Assembly (NCBI RefSeq): GCF_000381745.1
Contig: NZ_KB906987.1
Span: 17,571 to 81,570, forward strand
DNA length: 64,000 nucleotides
Source of the DNA: Psychromonas ossibalaenae ATCC BAA-1528
Lineage (GTDB): Bacteria > Pseudomonadota > Gammaproteobacteria > Enterobacterales > Psychromonadaceae
Direction: 5' to 3'
A model generated the notes under the pieces. It saw only the letters and a list, made by a program, of their open reading frames with translations, did not search any database and had not been told where the DNA came from. The translations under genes and the position numbers were made by a program. The stretch's first letter is position 1; the number at the start of each line of letters is the position of its first letter. This document shows, one piece after another, positions 25,798 through 34,163 of this stretch.

Positions 25798-26170
25798 CAA
25801 TTTTGAATTATAGGTTTATTCTCTTCCCACATTATAACTGCGGCTAGGCACATATAATTTATGCCGTTGGCTGCTGATGTTCTGCAGATTGCTGTATTTG
25901 TTAATACTGACACCCTCCCTACTTTCAGTGTCTGGGCCATCCCTTTAAGGTAGTGGTTTTGGCCTGCTTATGCTTTTTTTATGAAATCAGCCGCCTTATG
26001 CGCCGCAGAATTCTATGCTTATGCAATAATTGTTGATGCTTTTTTGTATTAATAACTAAGTCGTATTGGATAAATACATCCCACTGAACTAAAGTTCAAA
26101 ATGTGATCAACTTATCATCATATGGTTGTGAGTGTATATATGTACATTGATCATTATCGGGAGGGAATCC
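25798..26170. other. intergenic region, no clear gene
   Basis: Between the RelA-domain and HD-GYP genes. A 47-codon minus-strand frame (25797-25940) exists but overlaps the terminator and has no recognisable family. The right part is AT-rich and probably holds the HD-GYP promoter. Nothing else supported. Confidence 0.5.
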
Positions 26171-28048
26171 GTGGCTATTATCAACAAAAATAATAATAAA
26201 GAGTTTTCAGAGGGTCATAAAAAGCAAGTATGGAAGTCTTTCTTTATCTTGTTTATTCCTTTTACTGTTATCAATATTCTGGCTTTTATACTGGTCAATA
26301 TACTGTTTATTAATGTTGAGCAGGTGCAGCTGCAGAGCAGAGTTCAGGCTGCGATTGAGGTTGGGTCCCGCCTGGCGCAGCGTGATTTTGACAGCGTTAT
26401 CTCGCAGTTGGAGTTTTTGTCTAAAAGTGAATCTATGAAGGCATTTATTGCCGCAGATAACGCTGATACCCGCGATCATCTTAAACTGGAATTCTTTAAT
26501 TTAGCAGAGACTGCACATCTTTATGATCAAATTCGTTTATTAGGACCGACTGGTATGGAACTGGTGCGCATCGATTATAAAAACGGTGAACCTGTCGTAA
26601 TTCCAGCAGAGCAGCTACAGGATAAGTCTAATCGTTATTATTTCAAGCAGAGTGCTTCCATAAACAATGATAAACTATATATTTCGCCTTTGGATCTGAA
26701 TATTGAGCAGGGTAAAGTTGAGATGCCCCGCAAGCCGATGATTCGATTTGCTAAACCTTTACGCAATCAGGCTGGAGAGCTTAAAGGAGTAGTGGTTTTA
26801 AATTATTTCGGGCGCTTATTTCTCGATACATTTCGTCAGCAGATGGCAGTTGCGCCGGGAGAGGCTGCTCTGCTTAACAATGAAGGCTTCTGGCTGTCGA
26901 GTGAAGATGCCTCACGTGAGTGGGGATTTATACTGGATCACCAGCAGAGTTTCAGCGCACTTTATCCGGAAGTCTGGCGGCAGATAAAACTTATGGAGCA
27001 GGGTATTATCAAGTGGAATAACGGACGATTCTCCTTTGCAAGCGTACATCCGGTTGTTGATGTTCATGAAAAGGTCGCTAATAAAGATCATTTCCTGGAT
27101 CAATGGAAAATTGTGATCGTCAATACAGTCTGGGGTTATACGCCTGCTTTCCTATTTACTAAGGTTAAATTTCTTTATCCTATTTTAGTGATTTATCCGC
27201 TGGGTTTAATCCTTATTTACATCTGGGCGAGAGCTTCGACCGGTAGAAAAGCCGCCGAACTGCAGTTAAAAGAGCTTAACCACGTTTTGGAACGTCGGGT
27301 GGAAGAACGCAGCAGAGAGCTGGAGGTGACTAAAAGTGTCACTATTTTGAGTATGGCGACGCTGGCTGAAACACGAGATAATGAAACAGGCCTGCACTTG
27401 AGACGGACACAGAATTATGTACGCCTGCTGGCTGCTGAGTTATGTAAACATCCTGATTTTGCAGAGTTTTTGAGTAGTGAAACGATTGAGTTATTATACA
27501 AATCCGCGCCGCTGCATGATATAGGCAAGGTTGGTATCCCTGATGACATTTTATTAAAACCAGGAAAATTGAGTAATAGTGAATTTGAGATCATGCAGCG
27601 TCATACTGTTTACGGAAGTAAGGCAATTGAGTCTTCTATCCTGACCCTGACCTCAGAGCTGCAGCAGAGTAATGGTCCGACATTTTTACAGTTTGCTCAG
27701 GACATAGCCCATTACCACCATGAAAAATGGGACGGCAGCGGTTATCCTGAAGGCCTGGTCGCGGATCAGATTCCTGTGGTTGCACGGATCATGGCAGTGG
27801 CAGATGTTTTTGATGCACTCTCCTGCCGCCGTATTTATAAAAAAGCGTTTGGCCGACAGGAAACTGAAAGAATTATATTAGCAGGGCGGGGCAGTCATTT
27901 TGATCCGCGTATTATTGATGCTTTTATGCATGTTCGCGAGTCGTTCTGGCAGGTTAATAGTCAGTTTTCTGAGGTACCTGAATCAGTATTTCCAGTACAA
28001 AAACTTTCAGCCGAACGCACAACTCAGTGCGCCGGTTCTGCTGCATAA
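26171..28048 (+). CDS. membrane-bound HD-GYP c-di-GMP phosphodiesterase
   Basis: 625 residues from the GTG at 26171, five bases after a strong SD (GGGAGGG); a frame extension to 26132 lacks an SD. A membrane helix (about 20-45) precedes a periplasmic sensor domain, and a second helix lies near 335-355. A short coiled coil (ELNHVLERRVEERSRELE) leads to the HD-GYP domain with HDIGKVGIPDDILLKPGKL, HHEKWDGSGYPEGL and DVFDALSCRR. The catalytic HD and GYP residues are intact, so it should hydrolyse c-di-GMP in response to an unknown periplasmic signal. Confidence 0.88.
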   Translation: MAIINKNNNKEFSEGHKKQVWKSFFILFIPFTVINILAFILVNILFINVEQVQLQSRVQAAIEVGSRLAQRDFDSVISQLEFLSKSESMKAFIAADNADTRDHLKLEFFNLAETAHLYDQIRLLGPTGMELVRIDYKNGEPVVIPAEQLQDKSNRYYFKQSASINNDKLYISPLDLNIEQGKVEMPRKPMIRFAKPLRNQAGELKGVVVLNYFGRLFLDTFRQQMAVAPGEAALLNNEGFWLSSEDASREWGFILDHQQSFSALYPEVWRQIKLMEQGIIKWNNGRFSFASVHPVVDVHEKVANKDHFLDQWKIVIVNTVWGYTPAFLFTKVKFLYPILVIYPLGLILIYIWARASTGRKAAELQLKELNHVLERRVEERSRELEVTKSVTILSMATLAETRDNETGLHLRRTQNYVRLLAAELCKHPDFAEFLSSETIELLYKSAPLHDIGKVGIPDDILLKPGKLSNSEFEIMQRHTVYGSKAIESSILTLTSELQQSNGPTFLQFAQDIAHYHHEKWDGSGYPEGLVADQIPVVARIMAVADVFDALSCRRIYKKAFGRQETERIILAGRGSHFDPRIIDAFMHVRESFWQVNSQFSEVPESVFPVQKLSAERTTQCAGSAA

Positions 28049-28059
28049 ACAACAGCGAT

Positions 28060-28725
28060 TTATTGTGCTGCCTGTCTCGCCTGAAGCTGAGCTAATACAT
28101 TAGACAAAGAGCTGCTGATATTATGACCCAGTGCAATGATATCTGCACAGGGTTTTACCAGATCCGGTACTTGATAAACCTGCATACCGGCCGCTATTCC
28201 AGAACGTACCCCGTTACTTGAATCTTCAAAGGCTAAACAGTTTTCCGGGCGGACATTTAAACGCTCGGCAGCCAGCAGAAAAATTTCCGGATCAGGTTTA
28301 CCATTTTTAACTTCACATCCGGTACTTAGATGTTCAAAATAATCCAGCAAACCAGCTAGCTTCAGCTTGGTTTTCGCAAGTTCTCTTGGTGTTGATGTCG
28401 CCACTGCGACTGGAATAGATTGAGATTTTAACCAGGTTAATAAATCAATCACACCGGTTTTAACCGGAATAGCCTGATGCTCAACAATAGGATGATAACG
28501 TTTCATCCATTCGTGACGCAGTGTTTCATAATCAAGTTCAGGACCGTAACCGCTGCGCAGAACTTGTTCAATACCAGCGGCATTACTGCCGATAATGCCT
28601 AAATACACATCTTCTAACATAGGTAGTGATAAAAACTGACAAGCTTCCCGGAATGCCTGCATACAGACTTTTTCTGTATCTAAAAGGAGACCATCCATAT
28701 CAAAAACGGCGGCTTGGTAATTCAT
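28060..28725 (-). CDS. HAD-superfamily hydrolase, beta-phosphoglucomutase-like
   Basis: 221 residues with the HAD motifs: DMDGLLLDTE (nucleophile Asp and acid/base Asp), VATSTPRELAKTKL (motif II Thr/Ser), KNGKPDPEIFLLAAE (motif III Lys) and CLAFEDSSNGVRSG (motif IV). The cap domain fits subclass I, like phosphoglycolate, sugar or beta-phosphoglucomutase-type enzymes. It converges on the HD-GYP gene with 11 bases between. The substrate cannot be told; SD GAGGAAA is good. Confidence 0.85.
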   Translation of the reverse strand: MNYQAAVFDMDGLLLDTEKVCMQAFREACQFLSLPMLEDVYLGIIGSNAAGIEQVLRSGYGPELDYETLRHEWMKRYHPIVEHQAIPVKTGVIDLLTWLKSQSIPVAVATSTPRELAKTKLKLAGLLDYFEHLSTGCEVKNGKPDPEIFLLAAERLNVRPENCLAFEDSSNGVRSGIAAGMQVYQVPDLVKPCADIIALGHNISSSLSNVLAQLQARQAAQ

Positions 28726-28898
28726 TGTATTTCCTCGATTTTTATTTACCTAAATTTAGAACTCTCATTTAAAGGTAAAAGGGCATAGCCTCTGTTATGG
28801 GTATTCAGCGTAATATGAGTGCAGATAATAGCAATTCCATTCAATGCTGTTAATCAATAACTTGGTTTTCAGGCACGAGTATTTTTGTTATCCATTGT

Positions 28899-28930
28899 GC
28901 CTAAAGGAGGTACGGTAGTCTCCTTTAGGC
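28899..28930. terminator. hairpin after the pyrophosphatase gene
   Basis: GCCTAAAGGAG and its exact complement CTCCTTTAGGC around a ten-base loop, 20 bases beyond the pyrophosphatase stop on the minus strand. No U run follows directly. Confidence 0.55.
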
Positions 28931-28950
28931 AGTTAATTGTAAAACTTTGT

Positions 28951-29964
28951 TTAATTCCCTGCTTCGACAGCGCGCTGTATTGCCGGCCCGATCTGGCGCT
29001 TGCGGGATGTTACATTCTTAAGCTGTAACCAGCCGTCGGCATTCTGGCCTTGAAAAGCCGCCTGGGCAACAGCTGCATCTGCCTCGTCAATCCATAGTAG
29101 ATTGGCTTGTTTATTCTTAGTATCGGTGACTGAAAAGAATAGATGGTCTAAGTTATTCTCTTTTTTATAAACCTGCATAGCAGTTATAAATTCATCTTTT
29201 CTGTCTGTTAACTGTTGGGCTGTTAATGTTTCAGCGACACCGATACCGACTTTTTTACCTGCATATTCAAACGTTTTGTAGTCCATGGTCAGAATAGTCG
29301 CCGCATCCGTTTTACTTAAATCCGATTTAGCGATCAGCATCTGCTCGCCAAAGGAGTGAAAATCACTAATACCGGCTTGCTCTGCTAATTTAACTGCATA
29401 ATCACGATCATACTGAGTTGTAGTTGCTGACTGTAAAACCACGGTGTCCGATAAAATGCCGGCTAACGTTGTACAGGCAACCTGTTTCGGCAGGATTATA
29501 TTTAATGATGCAGCGTGGTCTGCTGCAATTGTGGCGGCTGAACCCCAGGGACGGATATCAATAGCGGCAACCTGTGCTAAATTTACCGGGCTTCCGCCAA
29601 TCGCATGATGATCAATAATGGCTGTAATGCTGCCCGGGTCAATTGTTTTATGGAGCTGGGTTTTCTGATTGAAATCAACCAGACCGACTTGTTTATCTGT
29701 AAAGTCATCTAACTGCCGCGGTGCTTCAGCCTGGCAGTATTCAAGTACAAAGCGGCTTTCCGGATTGGTCTCTTGAGGCATTACCGCTGTACCGCCGTAT
29801 ATATAAGCCGCAGCTATGGCTGCTGTCATGCTGTCTGTATCGGGACTGAGATGGCCCGTCCAAACTAAGTTATGTGTATCATTTTTTTTCGGATCATTTA
29901 ATTCAAACGCGCTGCCGGCCGTGCTGATAACTGCTAAAGATAAAAATACAGAAGAAAATTTCAT
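28951..29964 (-). CDS. ppaC: exported family II (manganese) inorganic pyrophosphatase
   Basis: 337 residues. Family II PPase motifs are complete: GHLSPDTDS (residues 37-45), VGLVDFNQ, IIDHHAIGG (DHH) and the C-terminal SRKRQIGPAI that binds pyrophosphate. Unusually, the protein begins MKFSSVFLSLAVISTAGSAF, which looks like a cleavable signal peptide (cut near residue 19), followed by a spacer absent from cytoplasmic family members. It would hydrolyse PPi to phosphate in the periplasm using Mn or Co. It is divergent from the K+ channel gene. Confidence 0.85.
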   Translation of the reverse strand: MKFSSVFLSLAVISTAGSAFELNDPKKNDTHNLVWTGHLSPDTDSMTAAIAAAYIYGGTAVMPQETNPESRFVLEYCQAEAPRQLDDFTDKQVGLVDFNQKTQLHKTIDPGSITAIIDHHAIGGSPVNLAQVAAIDIRPWGSAATIAADHAASLNIILPKQVACTTLAGILSDTVVLQSATTTQYDRDYAVKLAEQAGISDFHSFGEQMLIAKSDLSKTDAATILTMDYKTFEYAGKKVGIGVAETLTAQQLTDRKDEFITAMQVYKKENNLDHLFFSVTDTKNKQANLLWIDEADAAVAQAAFQGQNADGWLQLKNVTSRKRQIGPAIQRAVEAGN

Positions 29965-30180
29965 GGTTTATCCGTGATTAAAAGTTTTAAAGTGCTTTTA
30001 GACTAAAGATTAATTGTGAATATTTTATGACAGCATATATAAAGTTTTCTTTATATAACTCTGCTCTTCATTGTTACAGATCACTGCTGCAGAAAGATTT
30101 TAACAATTGAAGCACGACTGCTTTATACTTTACTCTTATTATTTATAGCGACTGCCGGCTGATAATAAAAGGAGTTTAAC

Positions 30181-31428
30181 TTGTCTCAAAAAGCATTTCT
30201 CTGGTCTTTACTGCACGATACGGATTCCCGTTATGGAAGAATTTTTGCTTTTGTTATTCAAAGCTTAATTCTTATTTCGCTAGTGACTTTCTCAATGGAT
30301 ACCCTGCCGGATTTATCGCAGACAACAATTTTTGTGTTAAAGCGCATTGAAATCATTACGGTGATTATTTTTACGCTTGAATATGCTCTGCGTATTTATG
30401 CTGCTGATAAAAAATTCTCTTATATTTTTAGTTTTTACGGCATAGTAGATCTGGCTGCTATTGTACCTTTCTATTTCATTCCCGGTGTGGATCTGCGTTC
30501 AGTAAGAATTGTACGTTTGCTAAGGCTGCTGCGTATTTTAAAGTTGTTTAAATACAGTAAAGCGTTAAACCGGCTGCATCGTGCATTTATACTGGTAAAA
30601 GAGGAGCTGCTGTTATTCGGTTTTGTCGCGCTGATAATGTTTTATTTGTCTGCCGTGGGTATTTATTATTTTGAACATAGTGTGCAGCCGGATTTATTTA
30701 AGTCGATATTCCACAGTTTATGGTGGGCGCTTACCACACTGACCACGGTTGGTTACGGAGATATGTTCCCGATTACAGTGGGTGGTAAAGTTTTTACCTT
30801 TTTTGTTCTGCTGGTCGGTCTCGGGATAGTAGCAGTACCGACAGGGTTAATCGCGACGGCGTTATCACAGACCCGTTTACAGGAGCCTCTCAAACAGGAT
30901 GATCCCGTTAATAATCATGCAGCTGTTTTAACCGAACATGAGTTTCACCACGGTAATTTTCCAGTTTATAAACCTCAGGGAAATGAAAACTGGCGCTCTT
31001 TTAAGATAAAAGAGGGTATTGCGAATGTGCTCTATCAGCCTGCTCATAAAAACACCCTGGCACCCTCTGGACAGCAGGGATCAGGGAAACTAACCGGTAA
31101 GTGGCTGTATAATGAGCAGCCGGATAAGCAGGAAAAGCTCCTGCAGAGCAGTATGGAGCTGTTTATGGACTCAAGTTTAGAGTCGAATGCCAGTGTCGGC
31201 TTGCATGCGCACCTGGATACAGAAGAGATCTATTATCTGCTGGAAGGACAGTTGTTTATTGAGCTTGTGGGTAATAAAGGACAGATTAGCCGGCAGACAA
31301 TCAACCCGGGGGATACCCACCTGATACTGGCTGGGGAAAGCCACTTCATCCAGGCGGGCGAGCAGGGAGCAAGATTTATTGTGGTGGCGGCCAAGGTGCC
31401 GTTAACTGAAGACCTTGAATTAGATTAA
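30181..31428 (+). CDS. voltage-gated K+ channel with C-terminal cupin domain
   Basis: 415 residues from TTG (SD AGGAG, six bases upstream). Residues 1-225 form a six-helix Kv-type channel: S4 has the Arg ladder RSVRIVRLLRLLRILKLFKYSK and the pore carries TTVGYGD. After a polar linker, residues about 335-405 form a cupin: HAHLDTEEIYYLLEG matches cupin motif 1 (HxHx4Ex6G) and NPGDTHLILAGESH matches motif 2. The cupin may bind a metal or small ligand that gates the channel from the cytoplasm; this is inference. Its end overlaps the converging GGDEF/EAL gene by four bases. Confidence 0.85.
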   Translation: MSQKAFLWSLLHDTDSRYGRIFAFVIQSLILISLVTFSMDTLPDLSQTTIFVLKRIEIITVIIFTLEYALRIYAADKKFSYIFSFYGIVDLAAIVPFYFIPGVDLRSVRIVRLLRLLRILKLFKYSKALNRLHRAFILVKEELLLFGFVALIMFYLSAVGIYYFEHSVQPDLFKSIFHSLWWALTTLTTVGYGDMFPITVGGKVFTFFVLLVGLGIVAVPTGLIATALSQTRLQEPLKQDDPVNNHAAVLTEHEFHHGNFPVYKPQGNENWRSFKIKEGIANVLYQPAHKNTLAPSGQQGSGKLTGKWLYNEQPDKQEKLLQSSMELFMDSSLESNASVGLHAHLDTEEIYYLLEGQLFIELVGNKGQISRQTINPGDTHLILAGESHFIQAGEQGARFIVVAAKVPLTEDLELD

Positions 31429-33188
31429 GCGAGATACTTTTTTTCTAATTCTGTCGGCGTTAGCGGTTGAGAATAATAATAACCCTGGATATGGTTTATC
31501 TGGCAGTTTATTGTTTCTTCCAGTTCTTCTTTTGTTTCAACCCCTTCGGCTATAACTGATAAATTAAAATTAGCGGCAAGATGAACGATTGTTTTTACAA
31601 TTTTCTGGTTATCTGTATTGAGGTGAAGGCCGGTAATAAATGCCCTGTCTATTTTTAAGGTGTCGATCGGCAGCTGCGGCAGGTAAGATAAGCTCGAGTA
31701 ACCCGTGCCGAAGTCATCAATACTGATTCGGATATTTCTGCTGCGCATTTTATTAAGCAGTTCTATGGTTTCCTCTATATTTTCCATCAGCACGCCTTCG
31801 GTGAGTTCTATCTCTAATAAATCTCCGGGGATCTGGTAGCGCAGTAGCTGCTGAAACAGGTAATCAATAAAATGCGGCTGCTTCAGCTGCACAGCTGATA
31901 CATTAATCGATACAGGCGGCACCTGTAAACCTTGATCCAGCCATTCACGGATTTGTTTAAGCACACTTTTAATTATCCAGCCTCCAAGCTCAATAATAAA
32001 ACCATTCTGCTCTGCTACCGGAATAAAGTCTGCGGGAGAAATCCAGTTCTGATCTGTTGTTTTCCAGCGTAGAAGAGATTCTAATCCGACTATACTGTTT
32101 GTTTTTGAATCCATTTTAGGCTGGTAAACCAGACTGAACTCCTGATTTTTCATTGCCTGATGAAGCTGATTACCCAGTTTCATTTTATAAAGCAGCTGAT
32201 CGGCAAATTCCTGTACAAAATAAACACAATGTTTATGTTTATTTATTTTACTTTGGTACATGGCTAAGTCTGCATTTTTTAGCAGCGTTTCACAATTGCC
32301 GCCGTCATCGGGAGCAACGGCAATGCCGAAGCTGGCACTAAGGTTATAATTTAGTTCTTCGAGAATTACCGGGCTTTCAAAGAGCTTCAACAGTAAGCTT
32401 TGTAATTTCTCCAGTGAGTTATCCTGTTTGTAATACTGATGCGAGATAATAAATTCATCTCCACTGTAGCGGGCGACAATAGTCTGTTCATCGATTAATG
32501 TTTTTAAACGGTTAGAGATTTCAATAAGCACCTGATCGCCGCACGCATGTCCTAAGCTGTCATTGATGGTTTTAAAATGATTTAGGCCCAGCAGTATAAC
32601 TGCGACATGACCATCAGGCCGTTCCAGCGCTTTGCTTACCTGCCGGGTAAAAGAAATTCGATTAGGCAGGTCGGTTAAGTCGTCGTGGTAGGCAAGGTAG
32701 AGCATCTGCCTTTCGGCTTTTTTGCGTTTGCTGATATCTCTGGCTATTCCTGCTGTGCCGACGACCTGATTGTGCTCATCAAAAATCGGTACTTTGATAG
32801 TTTCAGACCAGGCGGCACAGCCGTCGCTTCCTGTTATTAGCTCCTCGGTGTGCACCATCTGTTTTTCTCTCAGGGTTTTTAGGTCGTCTTCATAATATGC
32901 CATCGCCTGTGTTTGATCGCTGCAGATATCAAAGTCAGTTTTACCTAAAATCTGCTGCTCAGATAAAGAGAACGCTCGGGAAAACTGTTTATTGACCAAT
33001 AAAAAACGTGACTGTTTATCTTTCAGCCAGATTAAATCAGGAATATGGGTTATCAGAGAATGAAGATGACGATGAGTCTGTCTGAGATCTTTATATTTTC
33101 GTTTCAGTTTTATTAAATGAAAAGCAGTGATAGATAAAGCAAGTAATAAAAAAACAGTAATACTAATACTGATGTGGAGCAACGGCAT
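31425..33188 (-). CDS. PAS-GGDEF-EAL membrane protein
   Basis: 587 residues. One N-terminal membrane helix, a PAS domain (about 40-155), a GGDEF domain with ARYSGDEFI (first Gly replaced by Ser), and an EAL domain with GLESLLRW (EAL replaced by ESL), IELTE, IDDFGTGYSS and VIAEGVET. The EAL metal and general-base residues appear intact, so phosphodiesterase activity is plausible, while the SGDEF site may or may not make c-di-GMP. It converges with the channel gene and shares its final four bases. Confidence 0.88.
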   Translation of the reverse strand: MPLLHISISITVFLLLALSITAFHLIKLKRKYKDLRQTHRHLHSLITHIPDLIWLKDKQSRFLLVNKQFSRAFSLSEQQILGKTDFDICSDQTQAMAYYEDDLKTLREKQMVHTEELITGSDGCAAWSETIKVPIFDEHNQVVGTAGIARDISKRKKAERQMLYLAYHDDLTDLPNRISFTRQVSKALERPDGHVAVILLGLNHFKTINDSLGHACGDQVLIEISNRLKTLIDEQTIVARYSGDEFIISHQYYKQDNSLEKLQSLLLKLFESPVILEELNYNLSASFGIAVAPDDGGNCETLLKNADLAMYQSKINKHKHCVYFVQEFADQLLYKMKLGNQLHQAMKNQEFSLVYQPKMDSKTNSIVGLESLLRWKTTDQNWISPADFIPVAEQNGFIIELGGWIIKSVLKQIREWLDQGLQVPPVSINVSAVQLKQPHFIDYLFQQLLRYQIPGDLLEIELTEGVLMENIEETIELLNKMRSRNIRISIDDFGTGYSSLSYLPQLPIDTLKIDRAFITGLHLNTDNQKIVKTIVHLAANFNLSVIAEGVETKEELEETINCQINHIQGYYYSQPLTPTELEKKYLA

Positions 33189-33720
33189 ATTAAGGGCCCT
33201 GGGTCTTAAGGTGACGGCGTCTTTTTATAATAAGGGGGATTAATCTATTCTGGTAGTGAAATGTGCCGGTAGTGTGAACCTCCTGTTTCATTTAAATCTA
33301 AAACTGAAAGCAGTTTTGCTGTTTGATGAACTTTTTTAGATTAATGAACTCATATACCCGTTACCAATCAAAATGCATTTATCAGGCGCTAGCTCGGACA
33401 CCAAGACAAGGCGCAGCATGAAGACCTTTCGAGCGATTAACTTCGTTAATCCTCTATCGGTAGGATTAAAATAAAGACTTTAATCCTTAAATGGCTAGCC
33501 CTTATCGAATGCTGCAACGCTGTACTGGTTTTCGAGCTAGGCCTCGCAGGGCAAGCCGTGAGTCAAACACTTTCGTTGTTGTGAAGTTTTGATTTAACCG
33601 GTTAGATCTTCACCTTCATGCCTAGAAATTATTCACCTCACGACTTGCTGATTTTTGCATCTTGAATGATAACGGGTATAGTAGATAATTGTTACACAAA
33701 TTTAACACCTTGATGAGTTT
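33189..33720. other. intergenic region carrying a MITE-like element
   Basis: No protein gene seen. Most of it is the inverted-repeat element at 33353-33680; the flanks probably hold promoters for the GGDEF/EAL gene (left) and the scs operon (right). Confidence 0.6.
33353..33680. mobile_element. MITE-like element, 328 bp
   Basis: The ends are 25-bp terminal inverted repeats differing at three positions (TATACCCGTTACCAATCAAA at the left, TATACCCGTTATCATTCAAG reading inward from the right). There is no ORF inside of useful length, and the interior has further short inverted repeats. A solitary copy of the end sequence lies at 46052-46074. It is likely non-autonomous; the transposase family is not determinable here. 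Confidence 0.7.
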
Positions 33721-34080
33721 ATGGTTCTTATAAGTAGTCAGACAGAAAAACAAAAGCATGCACGCTGGACTATGTTACTGGTTGTAATGATCATGACATT
33801 TTGTCTTAGCCAGCGCGCCGGTTTTGTAACATCCTGTTCGATAATAGTTTCTCAGCAGGCAGAGCAGGATCATCCGGTACTTACACAGGATGAATGTGAC
33901 TCGGCAGTGCATCTGCTGCAGTGGTTTGCCGGCAGCTTAGATGCCGCGATTTTTACTTTAGTGCTGACCCTGCTGCTGGTGGTAAGTTTTAGCTCCTACG
34001 CAGTTCAGTTTGTTCCTTTTATTGCACCTCGCGCACCTCCGCTGCGGCGGCATCTTCTTTTTTGTGTTTTTCGTGAATGA
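33721..34080 (+). CDS. scsA: small membrane protein, ScsA-like
   Basis: 119 residues with two hydrophobic segments (WTMLLVVMIMTFCLS and AIFTLVLTLLLVVSF) and several Cys in the outer part. It directly precedes the ScsB homologue, as ScsA does in Salmonella and other gammaproteobacteria (copper-sensitivity suppressor operon), and its length fits. The naming rests on position and size more than on sequence motifs. SD is weak. Confidence 0.6.
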   Translation: MVLISSQTEKQKHARWTMLLVVMIMTFCLSQRAGFVTSCSIIVSQQAEQDHPVLTQDECDSAVHLLQWFAGSLDAAIFTLVLTLLLVVSFSSYAVQFVPFIAPRAPPLRRHLLFCVFRE

Positions 34081-34163
34081 AATTTTTTGTTCGAATCTCG
34101 GCTCTTATCAGTTAGCGGTTAAATTTCGCTGACTGCGTTTTATTATTACTTGGAGATTTCCAA

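Noticed and set aside
25797..25940. 47-codon minus-strand frame after the RelA-domain gene
   Set aside because: It overlaps a terminator, has no convincing SD and no family resemblance; probably chance.
33353..33680. Possible CRISPR array or IS element
   Set aside because: Only one pair of inverted ends, no regularly spaced direct repeats and no transposase frame; called MITE-like instead.
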